A DNA stretch of 64,000 bases from Phycisphaerae bacterium (GTDB lineage: Bacteria; Planctomycetota; Phycisphaerae; Phycisphaerales; UBA1924), in assembly GCA_014192545.1 (NCBI GenBank), contig BJHL01000006.1:58081-122080 (forward strand), written 5' to 3'. Both the position numbers and the translations under genes were made by a program. The notes beneath the pieces were generated by a model. That model made no database searches and was not told the DNA's origin. It was given only the letters and a program-made list of their open reading frames with translations. Shown piece after piece: positions 1 to 8,830 of this stretch (position 1 is the first letter of the stretch; every line of letters begins with the position of its first letter).

Positions 1-1
1 C

Positions 2-724
2 GACATCGCGGCGATGGCAGGCTCGCCCGTTGCCGCACTCGCTGCCTGCACGCTGCCCAAAGACTTTCCGCAGGCGCGAGCCGATGCGCTGTTTGATGCA
101 GTGAATGCCGCAGGCATCGCGCTGGGCGTGCCGGTCGTAGGAGGCGACATCGCCAGCTTTCGCGATACAAACACCGCAATTGTGCTGAGCATTTCGCTCA
201 TTGGCCGTGTGCATCCCCGTCGCGGTCCGGTGCGCCGCAGCAGCGCATGCGTGGGCGACCACGTGTACGTGACAGGCAGCGTCGGCGATACCTTCGCAGC
301 CGCGCCCACGCCGCAAGACGCCTTCCCCGGCGGCGGCAAACACCTGCGATTCACGCCGCGACTGCAAGAAGCAACCTGGCTTGCCGATTCGCTGGATGGC
401 CAACTCCACGCGATGATGGATATCTCCGACGGGCTGGGCGTGGACGCTGCTCGCATCGCGCTCGCATCAGGCATACGCATCGAACTCGACGCTTCCGCGA
501 TTCCGCTCACGACCCCCACACGCGGCGTCGAACAATCAATCGCGGACGGCGAGGACTACGAATTGCTCTTCACCGTCGATCCCTCGGCCGTACTGCCCCA
601 ACGCGTTCCAGGCAGCGGCACGATGCTCACTCGCGTCGGCGTTGTCACGGCAGGCAGCGGCTGCGGCCTGCGAATCGGCCCGCAAACCATCGACATTTCA
701 ACGCGAGGCTGGGAACACGCATGA
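2..724 (+). CDS. thiL: Thiamine-monophosphate kinase, 5' end outside window
   Basis: ThiL phosphorylates thiamine monophosphate to the diphosphate cofactor with ATP in the cytoplasm. The reading frame is open from the window edge, so the N-terminus is missing; the first visible residues (DIAAMAGSPVAAL) match the conserved ThiL stretch that follows the N-terminal metal-binding aspartate region. Downstream, DISDGLGVD (near nt 420) and the C-terminal signature GEDYELLF (near nt 550) are typical of the AIR-synthase/ThiL fold. The gene ends in TGA that overlaps the ATG of the next gene (tsaE) by four bases, so the two are translationally coupled. Family assignment is firm; the start cannot be seen. 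Confidence 0.9.
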   Translation, partial: DIAAMAGSPVAALAACTLPKDFPQARADALFDAVNAAGIALGVPVVGGDIASFRDTNTAIVLSISLIGRVHPRRGPVRRSSACVGDHVYVTGSVGDTFAAAPTPQDAFPGGGKHLRFTPRLQEATWLADSLDGQLHAMMDISDGLGVDAARIALASGIRIELDASAIPLTTPTRGVEQSIADGEDYELLFTVDPSAVLPQRVPGSGTMLTRVGVVTAGSGCGLRIGPQTIDISTRGWEHA

Positions 725-1380
725 TCACCTTCACACGCACATGTACCGACGAAGGCGCAACCGCCGCACTCGCAGCAGGGCTCGCAGATGTGCTCGCACC
801 CGGTGATGTCATCACGCTCGAAGGTGACCTGGGCGCGGGCAAGACCACCTTCACGCGTGAACTCGCGACTGCGCTGGGTGTGCCCGCTGGTAGCGTCAGC
901 AGCCCCACGTTTGTGATCGTGAATATCTATCCCGTTCCTACACGCCGCGATGGACTGGCTCGACTGGTACACATCGACGCATACCGCGTAACCAGCGACG
1001 AGGACTTGGAGCCGCTCGGTTGGGACCAGTTGTTTGACGCCAACACCAAGCAGGCGGCACGCGATGCGATTGCAATCGTCGAATGGCCCGGCAATGTGGC
1101 CCACGCGATGCCCGCTGAAAACGCTCGCGTGCACATCCGCATCCGCGCAACCGGCCAGCACGCCCGCGAGTTTTCGCTCATTTTTCCAGACGATTTTCGC
1201 TCGCGCAAGTTCGCCGAGTGGCTCATTGACCGCCCGCCCATCCGCTGCCCCAAGACCACGCGCTGGACCAAGCCCACGGCACCAACCTACCCGTTCTTCG
1301 ACAAGCGAGCGCAAGACAGCGACTTGTTTGGCTGGCTGACGGATAGCTACAACATCGCGACGCCGCCCAAGGAAGAGTGA
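721..1380 (+). CDS. tsaE: tRNA threonylcarbamoyladenosine ATPase TsaE with a C-terminal YacG-like extension
   Basis: TsaE is the ATPase partner of TsaB/TsaD in making t6A37 of tRNA. Residues 35-42 are the Walker A motif GDLGAGKT, followed by SPTF (61-64), HIDAYR (84-89) and the EWP motif (121-123), all family hallmarks. TsaE proteins are usually about 140-160 residues; this one has 219. Residues 175-214 align by eye with the small zinc-finger protein YacG: YPFFDKRAQDSDLFGWL occupies the place of the YacG PFCSERC...DLG.W segment, but three of the four zinc-binding cysteines are gone (CPKT in place of CPxC, FFDKRA in place of FCSERC). The start is the ATG overlapping thiL. The TsaE core is certain; the YacG relationship is my alignment by eye. 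Confidence 0.9.
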   Translation: MITFTRTCTDEGATAALAAGLADVLAPGDVITLEGDLGAGKTTFTRELATALGVPAGSVSSPTFVIVNIYPVPTRRDGLARLVHIDAYRVTSDEDLEPLGWDQLFDANTKQAARDAIAIVEWPGNVAHAMPAENARVHIRIRATGQHAREFSLIFPDDFRSRKFAEWLIDRPPIRCPKTTRWTKPTAPTYPFFDKRAQDSDLFGWLTDSYNIATPPKEE

Positions 1381-1425
1381 CCGCGTCGCCAAGCCTCCAC
1401 GCATAATTCTCGCTACCTTGCACGC

Positions 1426-2292
1426 ATGATTCTGATCACGGGCGCAACTGGCTTCATCGGCTCGCAGATTCCCGCGCACTTGCACGCGTTCGGCGTGCCG
1501 CGTGATGCCATCGCAACACCCGCTCGCGACACATTCAACCTCGCACAACCCCACTCGCTCGCAGGCGTGCTCGATCGCTACCAGCCGCGCGTCATCATTC
1601 ACTGCGCCGCGATGCGCGACTTGATGCACTGCGAACGCGAGCCCGAACTCGCCATCACCGTGAACATTCACGCCACGGCCGCACTCGCTGACTGGTGCAA
1701 TCACAACGCTGCTCGCATCATCTATCTCTCCACCGATCAAGTCTTCGACGGCGTTCGCGGCATGTACCTCGAAACCGATCCGCGCCGACCCATCAATCAC
1801 TACGGCGTCACCAAAGCGCTCGGCGAAGACGCGACGCGCGTGGCAACCCACGCAACCGTCGCGCGCATCGCGCTCACACTCGGACACACGCGCGAACGCA
1901 CCCGCAGCCCCAACGAGTTCGTGGTCTCCAACCTCCGCGCGGGCAAACATGCCACACTTTTCGAGAATGAGTTTCGCACGCCGGTACTCGTCAGCGACGC
2001 CGCCCGCACACTTTCCGAACTCGCAACGATGCCCAGCCCTCCCACCACCATCCACGTGGGCGGCCCCGAACGCCTAAGCCGGGTGGAGATGGGCACCGGC
2101 ATTGCCCGCGGCTTCTCGCTCGACACCGCGCTGTGTCTGGCAACCCGCCACCAACCGCAAGCAACCGGCTTGCAGCGACCGCTCGATACGTCAATGGACA
2201 CTTCGCTTATCAGACGTTCCCTAACGCATCCGCCCCGCTCCTTCAGCGATAGCGTCCGAGAACTCGCATTGACCGAGCCACCGGCCACCTGA
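1426..2292 (+). CDS. RmlD-like NAD(P)-dependent sugar epimerase/reductase (extended SDR)
   Basis: Rossmann-fold short-chain dehydrogenase of the extended, RmlD-like type. The N-terminus GATGFIGS is the nucleotide-binding glycine motif, LSTDQVFDG is the STD segment of the RmlD group, and YGVTKALGE supplies the catalytic Tyr-x3-Lys. RmlD reduces dTDP-4-keto-rhamnose, and relatives act on other nucleotide sugars or are methionine-adenosyltransferase beta-like; the substrate here cannot be read from the sequence. It lies 45 nt after tsaE on the same strand and about 190 nt before the exopolysaccharide operon, so it could serve either. Length (288) is normal for the group. Confidence 0.8.
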   Translation: MILITGATGFIGSQIPAHLHAFGVPRDAIATPARDTFNLAQPHSLAGVLDRYQPRVIIHCAAMRDLMHCEREPELAITVNIHATAALADWCNHNAARIIYLSTDQVFDGVRGMYLETDPRRPINHYGVTKALGEDATRVATHATVARIALTLGHTRERTRSPNEFVVSNLRAGKHATLFENEFRTPVLVSDAARTLSELATMPSPPTTIHVGGPERLSRVEMGTGIARGFSLDTALCLATRHQPQATGLQRPLDTSMDTSLIRRSLTHPPRSFSDSVRELALTEPPAT

Positions 2293-2479
2293 CCGTCGTC
2301 ATGCACTTGCAGCCCGGTCGCCGATGATAGATTGTCACCCAAGTTCTTTTCGGACAGTTCACTCTGTTCGCAAGAGAGCCGATGTTTGAAGGCCCCCCGG
2401 GTCTTGGCGGTACCAACCGTCGTGATACCATGGGGCCGTTGCGGGTTCAACTCGATTCGTAGAAAGGTATTAGAGGTCA

Positions 2480-3418
2480 ATGCCGCCGCCTGCGGACATG
2501 CTTGCTGTGCCGGTTGTGCCTCCCGCAGGTCGGGGGCAGAAGTTGCGTGCGCTGGTGTTGCTATCAGGCGGCGTGCGACAAACGCAACTCGCCGCGGGAC
2601 TTGGCAGGCCGCTGGTTGACCTCCCCTTGCCAGGCGGTCGGTCGCTGTTGTCGGCATGGCGCGATCACGTGAGTGGCGTGAAGGACCGAGCAGGGCTCGC
2701 GGATACCGCGATGCGCGTGATTGTGAGCAAGCCGCTCGCGCTGCCTCGTAACGTCGTAGCGGTGGCGGGCGTGAACATTTCGCTCGAGTACGACAAGATC
2801 GAACTCCGCGGCACGGGCGGGCTGATTCGTGATATCGCCGACGACTACGGCGATGATGACGAAGTGCTGGTTGCCACGGCAAATCAAGTGCTTTTGCGGC
2901 CTTTGCATGAGTTGTACAGCATGCTGGCCAATCTGAACGCGGACATTGGTCTGCTGGCCGAGCCAGGCGGCGGGGCGGTGGGTGTTCACCTGATGCGGTG
3001 TGGAGCCCTGCGAGAAATTCGCGCCAAGGGCTTTGTGGATTTGAAGGAACAGGCACTGCCTGAACTCGCAAAAACGTGCAACGTACGCGTAGTGATGAGC
3101 CAGCGACCCGTCGCGCTGCCGGTGCGCACGCTTGAACAATATATCCGCACGCTGCGCGCCATGTCAGAAGGCACGGCGGAGCTTTCAGCACCCGACCCAT
3201 ACTCCGAAGAATGGACCCCCACTTTCTCGCTGGTTGATGAAAGCGCGACCGTGGCGAAGGACGCGCTGGTGCACGACTCCGTGGTGATGGCAACCGCCAA
3301 GGTCGGGGCAGGTGCGGTGCTGGTGCGATCTCTCGTGTGCGAAGGTGCAACGGTGCAGCCTGGGCAGACCGTGTTCGACACCATCGTCGCGTCGAAAATG
3401 CCCGGAGGCAAAGCATGA
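2480..3418 (+). CDS. Sugar-nucleotidyltransferase-like protein with hexapeptide C-terminus, probably degenerate
   Basis: A 312-residue protein that resembles nucleoside-diphosphate-sugar pyrophosphorylases: a beta-strand LVLLSGGV near residue 28, a mixed alpha/beta nucleotidyltransferase-like middle, and a C-terminal left-handed beta-helix segment (DESATVAKDALVHDSVVM onward, residues about 253-305). The usual GGxGTRLxPLT loop and following KP are replaced by GGVRQTQLAAGLGRPLVDLP, so catalysis is doubtful. It is the first gene of the exosortase/polysaccharide operon; an AGAGG Shine-Dalgarno sits 5 nt before the ATG and its stop overlaps the exosortase start (ATGA). It may act as a regulatory or structural member of the polymer pathway rather than an active transferase. 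Confidence 0.6.
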   Translation: MPPPADMLAVPVVPPAGRGQKLRALVLLSGGVRQTQLAAGLGRPLVDLPLPGGRSLLSAWRDHVSGVKDRAGLADTAMRVIVSKPLALPRNVVAVAGVNISLEYDKIELRGTGGLIRDIADDYGDDDEVLVATANQVLLRPLHELYSMLANLNADIGLLAEPGGGAVGVHLMRCGALREIRAKGFVDLKEQALPELAKTCNVRVVMSQRPVALPVRTLEQYIRTLRAMSEGTAELSAPDPYSEEWTPTFSLVDESATVAKDALVHDSVVMATAKVGAGAVLVRSLVCEGATVQPGQTVFDTIVASKMPGGKA

Positions 3419-4296
3419 CGCGCACCATTGGCTACGGCAAATGGGAGACATGGCACTTCATCGCTGCAGCGGCCTTTGCGGCGCTGGCGGTTGTGCTCAC
3501 GCTGCCGGCGTGGCGCGACATTTATCAGATTGCGACGCTCGACGAGGAGCAGAGTCACATTTTCCTCGTGCCGGTGGTTTCGGCGTGGATGTTCTGGGCG
3601 CGTCGGCTGCGGTTGCGGACATGTCCTCCTGCGGGAACGTTCATCGGGCCCATGATTGTCGCGCTGGGTTTCTTTTCGTATGTGTTTGGGTACAACAACG
3701 CCGTCGCGAGCATGTGGCATGCGGGCGCAGTGGCGATTGTGGTGGGCTGTGTGCTGACAGTTTTGGGCAAGAACGTGCTGTTTCAGTTCTTGCCGGCTTT
3801 TGTGGTTTTGGTGTTTATCGTGCCCATTCCCGGCGTCATTCGCCAGCAAGTCAGCGGGCCTTTGCAGGTTGCAACCGCGATTGTGACGCAGGTGATTCTT
3901 GATATCTTCAGTGTGCCGCTGGAGCGAACGGGCAACGTACTGGTCATCAACGGGCGCGATGTTGCGGTGGCGGAAGCGTGCAACGGCATGCGGATGATTT
4001 TCGCGCTGGTCTTGGTCAGCTACGCGTTCGCGTTCAGCATCCCGCTGCGGAATACGACCCGGCTGCTGGTGCTGGTGTGTAGTCCCGTTGCGGCATTGAT
4101 TTGCAATGTCATTCGACTCATTCCCACCGTGTTGGTATACGGCTATCAAGCCGAAGGCAGCAAGATGGGCGATCAATTCCACGATTGGTCCGGCTGGTTC
4201 ATGCTTCCCATTGCGTTCATGCTTTTGATGGTCGTCATGCGAGCGCTCAAATGGGCGCTGCTGCCGGTCATGCGGTTCAATTTGGCGTACCAGTAA
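3415..4296 (+). CDS. Exosortase (membrane cysteine protease/transpeptidase for CTERM proteins)
   Basis: Polytopic membrane protein of 293 residues with about eight hydrophobic segments. The three conserved catalytic positions of exosortases are visible: Cys189 in EACNGMRM, Arg234 in NVIRL and His256 in FHDWSGW. Exosortases cut the C-terminal PEP-CTERM-type signal of secreted proteins and are normally encoded beside exopolysaccharide genes, exactly as here. The start chosen is the ATG that overlaps the upstream stop by four bases; the frame stays open further upstream but that part is inside the previous gene. An EpsI-domain protein follows 21 nt downstream. The probable substrates are the VPLP-CTERM proteins at 13.8-18.7 kb and perhaps the two at 33.6-35.1 kb. 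The exosortase subtype cannot be fixed by eye. Confidence 0.93.
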   Translation: MTRTIGYGKWETWHFIAAAAFAALAVVLTLPAWRDIYQIATLDEEQSHIFLVPVVSAWMFWARRLRLRTCPPAGTFIGPMIVALGFFSYVFGYNNAVASMWHAGAVAIVVGCVLTVLGKNVLFQFLPAFVVLVFIVPIPGVIRQQVSGPLQVATAIVTQVILDIFSVPLERTGNVLVINGRDVAVAEACNGMRMIFALVLVSYAFAFSIPLRNTTRLLVLVCSPVAALICNVIRLIPTVLVYGYQAEGSKMGDQFHDWSGWFMLPIAFMLLMVVMRALKWALLPVMRFNLAYQ

Positions 4297-4317
4297 CTCA
4301 GTGCTCTGTAACCATCC

Positions 4318-5031
4318 ATGCGTTCGATTTCGTTAACCATCTCTGTCGCACTGCTCGCCGCGTTCTACTTCACGACGCGCGACTATCCCACGGCTGAGAA
4401 GGCCGACCCGTATCACACGCACATTTTGCAAGCCGTTGAGGGCACGCCCGACATGCTGGGCAAGTGGCGGCTGGTGAAGAAAGAAGAACCGCCCGCGGCA
4501 GCCCAGCAACTTCTGCGTCCCAACGCACTGCTTGCCCGCTACATGGTGAAGGACGACACAAATACTTGGGCGAGGCTGATCGTGGTGCAAACCCGCGACT
4601 CGCGCGACATGGGCGGGCACTATCCGCCTGTCTGTTACCCCAGCAGCGGCTGGGAACGCGATGCCGAGTGGCCGGCCTCAAAGACGGTAACTGTCGGGGA
4701 TATGCAGATTCCCTATCAGGTCTACACCTTCAAGCAGCGGGCCTTCCCGCGTGATCGGCGGACCAAAATCTATGGGTTCTTCGCGATTCCAGACAGCGGC
4801 TTCCGGACGGATATCAAATCTGTTCGCAAGGCAGCCGAAGATTATCGGGTGAGGCCTTTCGGTTGCGCACAGATTCAGGTGATCGTGGATGCTGATACGC
4901 CGGAAGATGCTGGCGAGCGCATCTTCGTCGAACTCATGTCAGAGATCACGCCCTTACTCAAAGACCTGTCAGGCAACCCCGAATCCGCCTTGCAGAAAGC
5001 CTCTCGCATGTCGCAGAAAGAAAAGTCATGA
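4318..5031 (+). CDS. Exosortase-associated EpsI-family protein
   Basis: A 237-residue exported or membrane-anchored protein: residues 1-18 form one hydrophobic segment, and the rest is predicted outside the membrane. The motif GGHYPPVCYPSSGW (residues about 98-111) is the characteristic H-x-P-x-x-CYxxxGW block of the EpsI/DUF3485 domain, which occurs as a separate gene or fused to exosortases. In other exosortase systems this protein is co-transcribed with the protease and is thought to assist polymer export or protein anchoring; its biochemistry is not established. It sits between the exosortase and the Wzz-type gene, and its TGA overlaps the ATG of the latter. Confidence 0.85.
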   Translation: MRSISLTISVALLAAFYFTTRDYPTAEKADPYHTHILQAVEGTPDMLGKWRLVKKEEPPAAAQQLLRPNALLARYMVKDDTNTWARLIVVQTRDSRDMGGHYPPVCYPSSGWERDAEWPASKTVTVGDMQIPYQVYTFKQRAFPRDRRTKIYGFFAIPDSGFRTDIKSVRKAAEDYRVRPFGCAQIQVIVDADTPEDAGERIFVELMSEITPLLKDLSGNPESALQKASRMSQKEKS

Positions 5032-7277
5032 GCCAGCAACTCCCCACGCAAGCCATACAACTTGCCCCGCCGCCGCCGGGCGATTTTGGCGGCGTACACA
5101 AGCAGACCAACATCATCAAGGTCATTCACCACTTGTTCCGCGGGCGATACCTGCTGACGGCGGCCTTGGCTGCGCTTGGGTTGCTGCTGGGCGTGGGCCT
5201 GGGCTGGCTGAGTCAGCGCCCGGTCTATCAGAGCACAGCGACCATTCGCATCCAGCCGCTGATGCCAAACTTCAAGCAGAACTATGACGTGATGCCCATG
5301 TTTGACAGCTTCGTGGGCACGCAGGTCAACTTCTTGCTGCAGCCGCGCACGATCAAGCAGGCAATGCTCTCGTCCGATTGGCAGGCGATTGCTCCCGGCA
5401 GTGATGCATCGGCTGAAGAAGAGTTTCGCAGTGCGCTCAACGTGCGCCGCGGCGGCCGCGATCAGTCAGAAATCATTTTGGTGACCTACAGCAACGAAGA
5501 TGCGAAGACGGCGTTTGTCGGTTTGACGCAAACGTGCCGGGCATATGAACGCGTCTTCGGTGAAGGCCAAGGCCGGGAACTGAACGACAAGCGTGCGTCG
5601 CTGATTCGCGATGAAATCGGGCGTTACGAGCGCAACATTACTGATGCGATGTCGCGCATCAAGTCGCTGGCCGAAGACTTGGGCACCAACGACCCGCAGC
5701 AACTGCTCAACCTCGCGACGGCCAAGCGTGCAGAACTGCAAACGCAGATTTTCGTGACTGAAACGCGCCTGCGTGCGATGGGCATCATGGTCTCAAATGA
5801 AGACACGCCTGCGGACGGCACCGAGCCAGCAACGCAAGCCGAACCCGCGCGCGATCGCAAAGATTGGAGCAACGAAGAAATCGCCCGCGTTGATAACGTG
5901 ATGGGCACACTGGTTGATCGCTTGAATGAGGCGCGCGAGCGTTACCAGGCGGGCATCAACAACGGCTTGCAACCCGCGCACATTCAGATGAAGCGGATCG
6001 AAAACGAAATCAGCAACTTGCGTGATCAGATGGACGCTCGCAAGCAGGCTTGGCTTGGTGGGCAAGTTCCAGAAGAAGTGCTTGGTCAGCCCGGCGGCGA
6101 CATCGACACGCCCGAAAGTCTCAAGCGCCAGTTGGAAGATCTCAAGCGCCAGCTTGATGAAGAAGGCCGCAAGGCCAGCCAGTTGGCGGGCAAAGCGCAG
6201 GAAATGTCCAACTTCAATCAACAGCTCAAAACCAACACCGAGCAGCGCGACGAAATGCAACGCTCGCTCCGCGATCTTGACCTCAACAACCGGCTCCGCA
6301 CCGAAGCCGGCTTGATTACCGTGCTCTACCCCGAAAATGAACCCAAAAGCCCCAGCAATGACACGCGACTGAAATTCGCGGGCGTGTTTGGTTGCCTGGG
6401 CATGTTCATTCCCATCTGTGCCATCGGCATCTTCGGCATGACCGATCGGCGGTATCGCTACAGCGACGAAGCTATCGACGAAGGTCCCGCCAACACCACG
6501 CTGCTTGGTATTCTGCCTCGTTTGCCCAGTGACCTCAGCGATGCTGAACAAGCGGCGGCAGCGGCACACTGCGTCCACCAGATTCGCACGCTGATTCAAA
6601 TCGGCGGCAAGGATCGCCGGGTGCTTGCAGTGACGAGCAGCAATCCTGGCGACGGCAAGACCAGCATGACGCTGGCCCTCGGACTTTCGTTTGCAAGCAG
6701 CGGCAGCAAGACGCTGTTGGTTGATTTGGACTTGATTGGCCAGGGCCTTTCACGCGGCATGCGGCTGCGTGAAACCAGCAGCCTGTTCAACGTGCTCTAT
6801 GACGGCGACATCAAGGCTCGCATCAAGCCAACGCACATGGACCGCCTGCACATGTTGCCCAGCGGCACCGAAGACGACCACCGCTCGGCCAACCGCCTTG
6901 CAGAACCGCAGATCAATCGCTTGCTCGCAACGGTTGTTGATGATTACGACGTCGTGCTGATTGATACGGGCCCCGTGCTGGGCTCCATCGAAGCTCACCT
7001 TGTGTGTGCACAGGCCGATGGCGTGGTGCTGGTCGTGGGTGCCGGTCGCGCTCGCGGACAGGTCAAGAGTGCAGTCGATCAACTCCGCCGCGTGAATGCG
7101 AAGTTGCTTGGCTTGGTCTTCAACTTGGCCCAACCTCGCGACTTCAAGACCAGTGCCGCCAGCCAGAGCTTCCGCAGTATTCGTCCTGATGCGTCGCCCG
7201 CGCAGCCGTCCAGCCCGAGCGAATTCCCTGAGCTTGAGCCGCTGCCTCGCGTTGTGGCGATTGATACCAAACGTTGA
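5028..7277 (+). CDS. Polysaccharide co-polymerase (Wzz) fused to a tyrosine-kinase-like ATPase
   Basis: A 749-residue inner-membrane protein. Residues about 40-65 are the first transmembrane helix, followed by the Wzz-type domain, a long charged coiled coil (about 190-440) and a second transmembrane helix (about 450-470). The cytoplasmic domain carries Walker A SSNPGDGKTS (about 537), Walker A' LLVDLDLIG (about 564) and Walker B VVLIDTGP (about 641), as in BY-kinases and ParA-like ATPases. Such proteins control chain length and export of Wzy-type polysaccharides. The C-terminal tail is Pro/Ser/Glu rich and contains no tyrosine, so the usual autophosphorylated tyrosine cluster is absent. Start overlaps the EpsI gene. 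Confidence 0.88.
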   Translation: MSQQLPTQAIQLAPPPPGDFGGVHKQTNIIKVIHHLFRGRYLLTAALAALGLLLGVGLGWLSQRPVYQSTATIRIQPLMPNFKQNYDVMPMFDSFVGTQVNFLLQPRTIKQAMLSSDWQAIAPGSDASAEEEFRSALNVRRGGRDQSEIILVTYSNEDAKTAFVGLTQTCRAYERVFGEGQGRELNDKRASLIRDEIGRYERNITDAMSRIKSLAEDLGTNDPQQLLNLATAKRAELQTQIFVTETRLRAMGIMVSNEDTPADGTEPATQAEPARDRKDWSNEEIARVDNVMGTLVDRLNEARERYQAGINNGLQPAHIQMKRIENEISNLRDQMDARKQAWLGGQVPEEVLGQPGGDIDTPESLKRQLEDLKRQLDEEGRKASQLAGKAQEMSNFNQQLKTNTEQRDEMQRSLRDLDLNNRLRTEAGLITVLYPENEPKSPSNDTRLKFAGVFGCLGMFIPICAIGIFGMTDRRYRYSDEAIDEGPANTTLLGILPRLPSDLSDAEQAAAAAHCVHQIRTLIQIGGKDRRVLAVTSSNPGDGKTSMTLALGLSFASSGSKTLLVDLDLIGQGLSRGMRLRETSSLFNVLYDGDIKARIKPTHMDRLHMLPSGTEDDHRSANRLAEPQINRLLATVVDDYDVVLIDTGPVLGSIEAHLVCAQADGVVLVVGAGRARGQVKSAVDQLRRVNAKLLGLVFNLAQPRDFKTSAASQSFRSIRPDASPAQPSSPSEFPELEPLPRVVAIDTKR

Positions 7278-7339
7278 ATGCCTTCGCAGATCACAAGTTC
7301 GTTTTAGCACGTCGGTAGTCGTCGGTTTCGCAGCCTCGC

Positions 7340-8806
7340 ATGTCAGCAACGCTTACGCCAACTTCACCCATTGACGCCGCAAGCCACTCGCGGTCATCCC
7401 CCAATGCTCCCACCGTGTGGGGCATGGACTGGATGGAGTTGCACGCACGTTACTGGGCGGCACGCGGCGTGCAGCTCGTTCGCGTCGGTGAGCGCACGCC
7501 GCTCGTGGCGCACGCTGAACTGTTCATGCTGCTGGACAAGCACACGCTCTCGCTCTTTCGCCTCGCGCCGATTCTCGACGACGTAAGCTGGGTCAAGCCT
7601 GAACTCATCATCGTTCGCGTGAGCGACAGTGCCAAGCAGCCTTACAGCGAGCGGCTGATTGCCGACGAAAACGGCAAGTTCATTCGCTTGCAACGCATTT
7701 ACGACGCCACGCAGGTCCGCATCGGGCGTGTGGTGCTGACCAGTGATCCGGACCTGGCAGCAGTGTGGCAGCAATCTGCGGATGCCGGCAGCGGCTGGGA
7801 ACAACTGCGCAAGCTCACGCGGCGAACCGATCGCTACCCCGCGAAGCTTCGCGGCAAACTCTTTGACGCCAACAACCCCGACGACCTCGCACGCTTCGGC
7901 CACGAGTTGATTCAACGCTGGCCTCGGCCCGACGCGACGATCTCGCGCATTCGCGAAGTTGCGCCGGGCATTTGGGCCGACAAAGACGCAAAGGTCGATG
8001 TTGGTTCAGGTGTGCGCGGGCCGCTTTGGGTTGGTGCGGGTCGTGAGATTTCAACCAGCACCACCGCGGTCGGACCCGCCGTGCTATGGGACAAGCCCGA
8101 GCAATCGCCGCCCAAGGAACAGATCGAGTGGCTTGAACTTGAGAACCTCTCGAGCCCGGCCCCCAAGAGCCTGCTGGAAAAACGCGGCACGGGCAAGTGG
8201 GCGCACAGTCCTTTCAAGCGACTGTTTGACATTGCCGCCGCGAGCGCTGGCATTCTGGCGACCTTCCCGGTTTATCCGCTGGTGGCACTCGCGATTCTGA
8301 TCGAAGACGGCAGGCCGATTTTCTTTGCACACAAACGTGAGACCCTCGGCGGCCGTCAGTTTGGCTGCTTGAAGTTCCGCAGTATGCGCAAAGACAGCGA
8401 AGAGATCAAGGCGCGCTTGATGGCGCAGAACCAAGCCGACGGCCCGCAGTTTTTCATCAAGAACGATCCACGTTTGACCAAGGTCGGCGCGTTCATTCGC
8501 GAATATCAGATTGATGAACTGCCGCAACTGTTCAATATTGTGAAGGGCGATATGAGCGTGGTTGGGCCGCGGCCCAGCCCGTTTAAAGAGAACCAGTATT
8601 GCCCGCCTTGGCGCGAAGCACGTCTGAGCGTGCGCCCGGGATTGACGGGCCTGTGGCAGATTTCTCGCACCCGCGAGGAAGGCAACGACTTTCAAGAGTG
8701 GATCAAGTACGACATTCGTTACGTGGAAAAGCAGAGTTTCTGGCTTGATTTGTGGATCATCTGGCGCACGATCGTGCTCCTGGTGAAGCGTGCAACCAAG
8801 TCGTAA
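7340..8806 (+). CDS. Polyprenyl-phosphate sugar-1-phosphate transferase (WcaJ/WbaP-type) with extra N-terminal domain
   Basis: The C-terminal 200 residues are a bacterial sugar transferase: KRLFDIAAASAG and a membrane segment, LKFRSMRKDSEE, ITKVG-type NDPRLTKVGAFIREYQ, then DELPQLFNIVKGDMSVVGPR and RPGLTGLWQISR. These enzymes load the first sugar phosphate onto undecaprenyl phosphate to start a repeat unit. Residues 1-290 are unusual: they lack the five-helix N-terminus of WbaP and instead show an alpha/beta region ending in a hexapeptide-like stretch (APGIWADKDAKVDVGSGVRG to TTAVGPAVLW), recalling the C-terminus of nucleotidyltransferases such as the first gene of this operon. It follows the Wzz-type gene by 62 nt. 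Confidence 0.9.
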   Translation: MSATLTPTSPIDAASHSRSSPNAPTVWGMDWMELHARYWAARGVQLVRVGERTPLVAHAELFMLLDKHTLSLFRLAPILDDVSWVKPELIIVRVSDSAKQPYSERLIADENGKFIRLQRIYDATQVRIGRVVLTSDPDLAAVWQQSADAGSGWEQLRKLTRRTDRYPAKLRGKLFDANNPDDLARFGHELIQRWPRPDATISRIREVAPGIWADKDAKVDVGSGVRGPLWVGAGREISTSTTAVGPAVLWDKPEQSPPKEQIEWLELENLSSPAPKSLLEKRGTGKWAHSPFKRLFDIAAASAGILATFPVYPLVALAILIEDGRPIFFAHKRETLGGRQFGCLKFRSMRKDSEEIKARLMAQNQADGPQFFIKNDPRLTKVGAFIREYQIDELPQLFNIVKGDMSVVGPRPSPFKENQYCPPWREARLSVRPGLTGLWQISRTREEGNDFQEWIKYDIRYVEKQSFWLDLWIIWRTIVLLVKRATKS

Positions 8807-8830
8807 TCGACTCTCGTTCAGGGAAGAACC

